Shown here: piece by piece, positions 28,917 through 34,768 of the stretch
Position numbering within the stretch: position 1 is the first letter of the stretch
Layout: every line of letters begins with the position of its first letter
Program-made: the position numbers and the translations under genes
Source: an uncultured Saprospiraceae bacterium
GTDB taxonomy: Bacteria; Bacteroidota; Bacteroidia; Chitinophagales; Saprospiraceae
Direction: 5' to 3'
Assembly: GCA_937924145.1 (NCBI GenBank)
Contig: CALDTJ010000425.1
Span: forward strand, 1 to 34,768
DNA length: 34,768 nt
Notes under the pieces: generated by a model
What the model was told of the DNA's origin: nothing
Database searches by the model: none
What the model saw: the letters and a program-made list of their open reading frames with translations, nothing else

Positions 28917-29016
28917 AAGGAATAGTTGTCATTGAATATCTAGTTTTTGTATATAGCCCGTTTATAAAAAGGCTAATCAATTAGGATAACATAAAGTCGA
29001 GTTTCATTCTAAAATA

Positions 29017-29046
29017 CTCCGCCTCTTCGCATGAAAAAAGGCGGAG
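29017..29046 (-). terminator. Hairpin between fecR and TonB receptor 2 (terminator or attenuator)
   Basis: CTCCGCC-TCTTCGCATGAAAAAA-GGCGGAG. Confidence 0.5.
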
Positions 29047-29074
29047 CTGGGTTGCTGCAAATTATATATTTACC

Positions 29075-30085
29075 CTATTTTATTTGGCTAATGATATAAT
29101 CACCATCACTTTGAGTTATTTCTACACTGAAAACTTCTGTGAGGGTAGAGAGCATTATTTCTTTATCTTGAGTCGGAACGCCACCAGACAAAAGTTGGTC
29201 GGCAACGGTTCCTTCTTCTATTTTAAATTGGATACCATAAATGGTACTTATTTCGGCTAATATTTCTACTAATGGTATATCTTCAAATCGTATAATGCCA
29301 TTTTTCCAAGAGGTATTCTCTTTTGAATTGCCCTTTCTTTTTTCGATAATTTTTTGCTGTTTTTTTGAATAACTAATCAACTCGCCAGGCAGCATTTCTA
29401 TTTTCGCTCCATCGTTCTCTTCCATTTCTATTAGAACTTTGCCTTCTTCCAAAAATACTTTAGTTTGTTCTTGGCGATTTTTTACATTAAAAACAGTACC
29501 GAGTACTTCAACTGTTAAGTCATTAGTGAAAACTTGAAAATTTTCTCCTGTTTTTGGCTTTTTAGCTACTTCGAAAAAGGCCTCTCCTTTTAACCAAACC
29601 TTTCTTGGCTGATGCTTATTATAACTTAGAGTAGAGTTGGCATTTAGCACTACTTTTGATTGATCTTCAAGCGTTATATGTTGAGTCTCTCCAAAATTGG
29701 TAGTGACTAAAACTTCATTGACTGTATTAGCATTTTGATAATATCCCCAAAAACTTAACCCAACTAGTAATATAGCAGCGGCAGTTTGCCATTTCTTATA
29801 AAATGGAACAACCTTCGCTTTTTTCGTTGGAGTTTCTTTTTTGGATAAACTACCCTGTAACCGTTCTAAAGCTACCTGACTGCGTTTTTGATCGCCTAGG
29901 TTATCTTTCTTATTAAGATTTAATAGGGCAAACTTGCCCATTTCAGCCAATTCAATATGCTCTGGATGTTGCTCAAAATAGACCTCCCATTTTTGAGTAT
30001 GTGTTAAGTTGGTATTTTTTGCCCAACCTACAAAGCTGTCATCTGACAACCATTTTTCTAATAAATCCGACTCACTTACCTTCAT
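29075..30085 (-). CDS. FecR-family anti-sigma factor
   Basis: TM segment AAAILLVGLSFWGYY, HITLEDQSKVVLNANSTLSY, GEAFFEVAK, VLGTVFNVK; DUF4974-like C-terminus. Confidence 0.95.
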   Translation of the reverse strand: MKVSESDLLEKWLSDDSFVGWAKNTNLTHTQKWEVYFEQHPEHIELAEMGKFALLNLNKKDNLGDQKRSQVALERLQGSLSKKETPTKKAKVVPFYKKWQTAAAILLVGLSFWGYYQNANTVNEVLVTTNFGETQHITLEDQSKVVLNANSTLSYNKHQPRKVWLKGEAFFEVAKKPKTGENFQVFTNDLTVEVLGTVFNVKNRQEQTKVFLEEGKVLIEMEENDGAKIEMLPGELISYSKKQQKIIEKRKGNSKENTSWKNGIIRFEDIPLVEILAEISTIYGIQFKIEEGTVADQLLSGGVPTQDKEIMLSTLTEVFSVEITQSDGDYIISQIK

Positions 30086-30219
30086 TAATTTAAAACTGTT
30101 TTTGGAGATGTTATGTGCTTATGACTGAAATAAAATTAATTCAATTATTCCTCCTTACCTATATAGAAGGGATAATTCAAAAAGTATAACATCCGGTTTC
30201 AATATTTTTTTGAAAAAAT

Positions 30220-30801
30220 TTAAAAATTTAATAAATGGACCATATTTACCATTAGTATTATTACCGATTTCAAGGATATTTCTTTTAACTTTTTTATTGC
30301 CTTATATACTGTATTTGAAACTACTTGAGTAGTAATCCCCATTATATCTCCGATTTCTTTGGCAGAAAGATCATTGAAAAACTTTAAATAAATGGCTTCT
30401 TTTTGTCGCCAAGGTAAGTTGTTGAGGTGGGTCTTTAAAAAATTATGCCTTTGACTGGATTCTTCATTTTCTATTAATAAATCTTCGGCAGAAAAATGAA
30501 TATTGATTGGGTCGTCAATTACAGCCTTTGTAGGTCCTTGCTGCTTTTTTTCTAAAATTCGTCTTCTAAAGGCGGTAATGAGGTAGGCTTTTACATTTTT
30601 AATATGCTTGAAATTAATTTCCTTTTCTATTAAGTAAATAAACAATTCTTGAATCGTATCTTCGATTAATTGCTCATTGGTCGAAAATGATTTACCATAA
30701 TGATAAAGCATAGCATGATTGACTAAGAAAAGTTGGTTAAACTCCTCTTGTTCCAAACCTAAAACTTGTTTTTTTAGCTTATGATTATCCTTTTCAGTCA
30801 T
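30220..30801 (-). CDS. ECF-type RNA polymerase sigma factor
   Basis: 193 aa; region 2 DTIQELFIYL; region 4 LPWRQKEAIYLKFFNDLSAKEIGDIMGITTQVVSNTVYKAIKKLK. Confidence 0.92.
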   Translation of the reverse strand: MTEKDNHKLKKQVLGLEQEEFNQLFLVNHAMLYHYGKSFSTNEQLIEDTIQELFIYLIEKEINFKHIKNVKAYLITAFRRRILEKKQQGPTKAVIDDPINIHFSAEDLLIENEESSQRHNFLKTHLNNLPWRQKEAIYLKFFNDLSAKEIGDIMGITTQVVSNTVYKAIKKLKEISLKSVIILMVNMVHLLNF

Positions 30802-30856
30802 CTAAAACATTATGGTAAAATCACAAGATTTTACAACAACTTAACGATATAGTTTA

Positions 30857-30873
30857 TATCTTGAGCCAAGATA
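30857..30873. promoter_or_regulatory. Perfect palindrome TATCTTG-AGC-CAAGATA overlapping GATATA-GTT-TATATC (30846-30860); putative ArsR operator
   Basis: Two overlapping palindromes in the divergent region between ECF sigma (-) and the ArsR-type gene (+). Confidence 0.45.
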
Positions 30874-30937
30874 GATTTTTTTTTTGAATAAATTTATTTT
30901 TACATTTTGATAATTACCGAATTATAGATTTTAAATT

Positions 30938-31240
30938 ATGAACTTAGTGGAAATCAGTAAAGTTTTGTCCAACGAAACACGATTGAAAATCTTACAATGG
31001 CTAAAACACCCCGAGGAAAATTTTCCCTACCAACACATTAAAGGCGACTTCGAAGATGGTGTCTGTGTACAATATATCGGAGAAAAATCAGGCCTTTCTT
31101 TGTCCACGATCTCTCATTATTTATCGACCATGCAAAGAGCTGGTTTAGTCATTCAGTCAAGGTTTGGAAAATACACTTATTATAAACGTAATGAACAGGA
31201 AATCGCTAATTATATCGACTTTCTGAAAGAACATTTATAA
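30938..31240 (+). CDS. ArsR/SmtB-type winged-helix transcriptional regulator
   Basis: LSNETRLKILQWL, EKSGLSLSTISHYLSTMQRAGLV, RFGKYTYYKRNE. Confidence 0.9.
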   Translation: MNLVEISKVLSNETRLKILQWLKHPEENFPYQHIKGDFEDGVCVQYIGEKSGLSLSTISHYLSTMQRAGLVIQSRFGKYTYYKRNEQEIANYIDFLKEHL

Positions 31241-31256
31241 TTGTCCATTTTCTTCT

Positions 31257-32564
31257 TTAGAACAACCTACCACGTCTTGGTCTTCTAGTCCATAACCTTG
31301 TAGATGGACTTCCAAATGCGTGTTCAGCTTTACGATAAATCTTAGTATTTGGTCCTTTTTGTCCTGTAATCAAATTTGCCCCGATAACAGCATAACCCAA
31401 GCAACCTTTAGCACCTACACCAGACATTCCACCGATGATAATAATATCTTGGTCCAAAGCACCATACTTATTTTGAATAGCTGTGACTAAGGGTATTTGA
31501 GACCTAGTTTCCGTGTAAACACAATTGTAGGCATCTACTAGTTCTATTTCTTTCTTCTTCAAATAGATTTCTAGCATTTCCATATACTTTCTAAATTTCT
31601 TTCTCACCCATTTTACCTCTTTTTTGATAGGTTTCATGGTCCATACTCGATCTAGATCAATGATGTTTTTACGGATTTTATGCCCTCCTGCTTTGATGAT
31701 AGGCGAACCATTTTTGTCCACTTCTTCTATCATCGAGAAATACTCCTTTCCAATTTGTGAAAACATAGGTTGTCCATCGAAAATGTTCTTAATTTCTGCT
31801 GGAGATAATTCTGCAAACCGTTTATCTTTGATCTTGAAAAAAGCTAAAAATACTCGCTTAGGAGTCAAAATTCTGTCAAGATATGGGGCGAATTTATTAA
31901 GCACTGAAACAGTATATGGGCCTGCGGCTACTACTACTTTTTTAGCTTTGATAACTTTGCTTTTTTGATTGCGAGTATTGACTACTTCAATTTCAAATAT
32001 GCCGTCCTTTTTTATTAAGCTCACCACTTTAGAATGGTATTTGATTACGCCATTTTTAGCAGCAATTCCCATTCTAAGTTTTTCAATTAGAACCTTGGGA
32101 TTAATCGTACCAGAATGCAGTTTTTTTTCTCGTACTAATACTTGATTCGGTTTTAATGTTACCCCAAATTTTCTGAAAGCAGAATTTCCTGATCCTTTAC
32201 GGTAATCATATTTTTGCTTTTTATACCTCAATTTATTGATTTGGTCATATTGAGATCGGTCATAAAGGTAGGATACAGGAGAGGTACTATAGACATCTTC
32301 CATCTTATGTAGCTTTCCAATGCCTACTGAATTTAGGAAATCAATCAATTTGGACACCTCCTTGACGGTCTTATTGTGGACATAAGAGAATACATCCTTT
32401 TTAGGTCCAAGACTTCTGGATATCCGTGCTGCTCCAAAACTGGAGCCATTATCATATTCTTTTCCTTGCTGCTCTAAAAGCAATACTTTTTCGCCACGTT
32501 CTGCCAACTTCCATGCAACGGAACTTCCCATTAATCCGCCGCCAATAACGACTATATTTTCCAT
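31257..32564 (-). CDS. FAD-dependent oxidoreductase, DAO / sarcosine-oxidase-like
   Basis: VVIGGGLMGSSVAWKLAERGEKVLLLEQ; GSSFGAARISR; NCVYTETRSQIPLV; GGMSGVGAKG. Confidence 0.85.
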   Translation of the reverse strand: MENIVVIGGGLMGSSVAWKLAERGEKVLLLEQQGKEYDNGSSFGAARISRSLGPKKDVFSYVHNKTVKEVSKLIDFLNSVGIGKLHKMEDVYSTSPVSYLYDRSQYDQINKLRYKKQKYDYRKGSGNSAFRKFGVTLKPNQVLVREKKLHSGTINPKVLIEKLRMGIAAKNGVIKYHSKVVSLIKKDGIFEIEVVNTRNQKSKVIKAKKVVVAAGPYTVSVLNKFAPYLDRILTPKRVFLAFFKIKDKRFAELSPAEIKNIFDGQPMFSQIGKEYFSMIEEVDKNGSPIIKAGGHKIRKNIIDLDRVWTMKPIKKEVKWVRKKFRKYMEMLEIYLKKKEIELVDAYNCVYTETRSQIPLVTAIQNKYGALDQDIIIIGGMSGVGAKGCLGYAVIGANLITGQKGPNTKIYRKAEHAFGSPSTRLWTRRPRRGRLF

Positions 32565-32581
32565 ATACTAATTTATTGATC

Positions 32582-32653
32582 GTTGGGTTAGCTATCTTTT
32601 CTAAAGCTTCATTTCTGGAGGAAAATGAAGCTTTAGAAAATAGCTAACCTAAC
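32582..32653. repeat. Long palindrome P1 (72 nt)
   Basis: GTTGGGTTAGCTATCTTTTCTAAAGCTTCATTT...AAAATGAAGCTTTAGAAAATAGCTAACCTAAC. Confidence 0.85.
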
Positions 32654-32710
32654 TTATTACATACCTACACTTATCATCCTAGTGCTGCCTTATCTTTATA
32701 GTATCAAAAA

Positions 32711-32778
32711 GTTAGGTTAGCAGTTTTAAGGCACTGAATTCTTTCGAATTTAGTGCCTTAAAAGACTGCTAACCCAAC
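32711..32778 (-). terminator. Long palindrome P2 (68 nt), terminator-like for the SDR gene and related to P1
   Basis: GTTAGGTTAGCAGTTTTAAGGCACTGAATTC...GAATTTAGTGCCTTAAAAGACTGCTAACCCAAC; minus strand continues into TTTTT. Confidence 0.85.
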
Positions 32779-32783
32779 CGGGA

Positions 32784-33395
32784 TTATACATAAATTCGAA
32801 TAACCTGTCCTCTTCCTCGTCCCATTACACTACGAATATAGCCATTCATCATTTTATCCATTTCAATTGGAGGATGACCAGGGAAATAGCTGGCATATTT
32901 ATCCCAAGAATCCATCACGGCACCTGAAGAGACTACATTTACTCGAATCTGTTTTGGCATTTCTAAGGAGACGGCTTGCACAAAACTGTGTACACCTCCA
33001 TTGACCATTGCCGCACTAGCTGTTTTGAATACAGGATCATCTGCTAAAACACCAGTCGTCAAAGTAATAGACCCTTTTTTCTTAACACACTTTTTACCCA
33101 ATCGGACTACATTTACTTGCCCCATCAATTTACTACGCAAACCAATGTGGTAATCTGTCTCGGATAAATCTTTAAAAGGTGCCCATTTCGCCTCACCTGC
33201 CGCACAAATAATGGCATCAACTTTACCTTCCTCCTTAATCTTTTTAAATACTCTTTTGATAGATCGAGTATCTGCGATATCCATTGGATAATCTTTTGAA
33301 CTCCGTCCAGCAATGAGAACTTGATGATCTTTTGAAAAATGTTCGACTATTCTTTTACCAATAGTTCCTGTTCCGCCAATGACTAATATTTTCAT
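32784..33395 (-). CDS. Short SDR-like protein (203 aa) apparently lacking the catalytic YxxxK
   Basis: GGTGTIGKRIVEHF, CAAGEAKWAPF, VVSSGAV; expected YxxxK region reads AAMVNGGVHSFVQA. Confidence 0.85.
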   Translation of the reverse strand: MKILVIGGTGTIGKRIVEHFSKDHQVLIAGRSSKDYPMDIADTRSIKRVFKKIKEEGKVDAIICAAGEAKWAPFKDLSETDYHIGLRSKLMGQVNVVRLGKKCVKKKGSITLTTGVLADDPVFKTASAAMVNGGVHSFVQAVSLEMPKQIRVNVVSSGAVMDSWDKYASYFPGHPPIEMDKMMNGYIRSVMGRGRGQVIRIYV

Positions 33396-33437
33396 TTTAA
33401 TTATATTTAAACTTTATGATTTTTTAAGTTATTCGCT

Positions 33438-33468
33438 AGAAAGCGGTGCTTTGAAAGCACCTCTTTCT
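33438..33468. repeat. 31-nt palindromic unit A
   Basis: AGAAAG C GGTGCTTT G AAAGCACC T CTTTCT. Confidence 0.85.
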
Positions 33469-33484
33469 TTTTTAAATTATCAAT

Positions 33485-33515
33485 AGAAAGCGATGCCTTG
33501 GAAACATCTCTTTTT
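33485..33515. repeat. 31-nt palindromic unit B (degenerate)
   Basis: AGAAAG C GATGCCTT G GAAACATC T CTTTTT. Confidence 0.75.
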
Positions 33516-33528
33516 TATTATTTTTAAA

Positions 33529-33559
33529 AGCAGGCGGTGCTTTCAAAGCACCACCTGCT
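33529..33559. repeat. 31-nt palindromic unit C
   Basis: AGCAGG C GGTGCTTT C AAAGCACC A CCTGCT; begins 6 nt after the racemase-family stop on the minus strand. Confidence 0.85.
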
Positions 33560-33564
33560 GTGGT

Positions 33565-34605
33565 TTACCTAAATATAAACCCTTCCTTGTAAGGATCATT
33601 TGGGTCAAACCAACATTCGTTTTTTCCAACAAAACTTGCTGATCCAGTTACTTTAGGTAGTACCGCTTCATAACCATGAAAATCTATTTGTTCTATAGCC
33701 TCGACGGTCATGGTACTACCTAAAATACTTTCAATAGTGATCGGTTGATTTAGTTTCAATTCTCCTTTTGAAAAATGTAATCCTGCTCTTGCACTCACAC
33801 CTGAACCAGTAGCAGATCTATCCACTTCTCCTTCTGCGAAAATGCAAACATTTCGAGAATGGTGCTTTTCATCTTCTGGTGAACCAGTGAAAATCGTCCC
33901 GTATAAAAATCCTAAATCTGACTCAGTCGGATGTACAATTTCAAATTTATCCATGACTGCATACTTAATTCGTCGGCCATAGTCTATCAGTTGATTGTAA
34001 TAAGCTGGCGTCATTTTCAAGCCTACGGATGCTGCATCTACAAAGGCATAATAGGCACCACCAAAAGCAATATCAAAAGTTACTTTGCCAATACCATCTA
34101 CTTCAACTACTTCCTCTTTCAGATGCAAATAAGACGGGACATTGATGAAACTACTTTCTACCACTACCCCATTTTCAATTTTCGCTTCTGCATAGACCGT
34201 TCCACAGGGCACATTTATCGTTAATTTATTGTCTGTTTTATTTGGTATTAAATTGGTTTCAAAAACAAATTTTGTCAATGCTAATACGGCATGACCACAC
34301 ATCGTCGAATAGCCTTCATTATGAATAAAAAATACATCAAAATCCGCATCTGCTGAACTTGGATCTGAAATTATTGCTCCATACATATCCGCATGACCAC
34401 GAGGCTCGAACATCAAACCAGTACGGATATGATCATAATTTTCTTTGAAAAAACGTCGCTTTTCTAATACAGAACCTCCTTCAATTTTTGGTAAACCAGC
34501 AACGGGAATTCTCAAAGGTTCACCGCCTGTATGCATATCTATAGTGGTGATTTTTTGAAAATTACTCGGTGGTTTAAAATCGAAATTTTTTAATAACTGA
34601 TTCAT
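33565..34605 (-). CDS. Proline racemase family protein; residues suggest trans-3-hydroxy-L-proline dehydratase
   Basis: HNEGYSTMCGHAV (first catalytic Cys) and DRSATGSGVSAR (Thr where racemases/epimerases have the second Cys). Confidence 0.85.
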   Translation of the reverse strand: MNQLLKNFDFKPPSNFQKITTIDMHTGGEPLRIPVAGLPKIEGGSVLEKRRFFKENYDHIRTGLMFEPRGHADMYGAIISDPSSADADFDVFFIHNEGYSTMCGHAVLALTKFVFETNLIPNKTDNKLTINVPCGTVYAEAKIENGVVVESSFINVPSYLHLKEEVVEVDGIGKVTFDIAFGGAYYAFVDAASVGLKMTPAYYNQLIDYGRRIKYAVMDKFEIVHPTESDLGFLYGTIFTGSPEDEKHHSRNVCIFAEGEVDRSATGSGVSARAGLHFSKGELKLNQPITIESILGSTMTVEAIEQIDFHGYEAVLPKVTGSASFVGKNECWFDPNDPYKEGFIFR

Positions 34606-34680
34606 CTATAGTGGTAATATATTGAGTTAAGTACCAAGTCACAATTATCTATAAGTAATTTTAGTTTCTTTTTTCCTTTA

Positions 34681-34746
34681 GCGTCGTTAAAAAAAGTCGA
34701 TAGAACTAAGGCTATACCGAAGTTTTTTGCCTTGCTAAAGAAAAAA
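34681..34746. repeat. Hairpin-forming intergenic repeat copy E
   Basis: GCGTCGTTA-A6G-...AACTAAGGCTAT...-GT6-GCCTTGCTAAAGAAAAAAAT; same layout as 30-95 with T/A stem blocks swapped. Confidence 0.45.
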
Positions 34747-34768
34747 ATAATTCTAAAATTTTACTTAT

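Noticed and set aside
33438-33559. CRISPR array (three regularly spaced repeats)
   Set aside because: Only three units, not identical, each self-palindromic, spacers ~13-16 nt, and no cas genes.
1-34768. tRNA, rRNA, IS transposase or prophage genes
   Set aside because: No transposase, integrase, phage structural gene or recognisable tRNA/rRNA sequence was seen.

Overview
Window from a Bacteroidetes-type (probably Saprospiraceae-like) chromosome, judged from TAnnTTTG -7 boxes, STN/CarboxypepD-type TonB receptors and an ECF sigma/FecR cascade; the taxon is inference. From left to right: an SDR + GntP permease operon (+); a large sortilin/BNR-repeat protein (-); a sulfur cluster (-) with a CstB-like MBL-rhodanese fusion, a stand-alone rhodanese, a SulP transporter and a Crp/Fnr regulator; a solitary GHKL-ATPase protein with a C-terminal PD-(D/E)xK-like motif (+); a leucine/ketone-body catabolic block (DinB, acetoacetyl-CoA synthetase, MCC-beta, HMG-CoA lyase, acyl-CoA dehydrogenase); a GH13 sucrose-phosphorylase-like enzyme; a methyltransferase; two paralogous TonB receptors with FecR and ECF sigma; an ArsR-type regulator; and an FAD oxidase / SDR / proline-racemase-family block. 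The best candidates for something undescribed are: (1) a Crp/Fnr circuit in which three TGTGA-N6-TCAC(A/G) palindromes sit 21-22 nt upstream of TAnnTTTG boxes of the regulator, the CstB-like gene and the rhodanese gene; (2) families of intergenic palindromes with conserved parts and compensating stem changes around the FAD-oxidase/SDR/racemase genes, plus two related repeats at the window ends; (3) a single-gene GHKL + nuclease-like protein; (4) a 161-nt near-perfectly bounded inverted-repeat element between MCC-beta and HMG-CoA lyase. All assignments come from reading motifs by eye; no database search was run.
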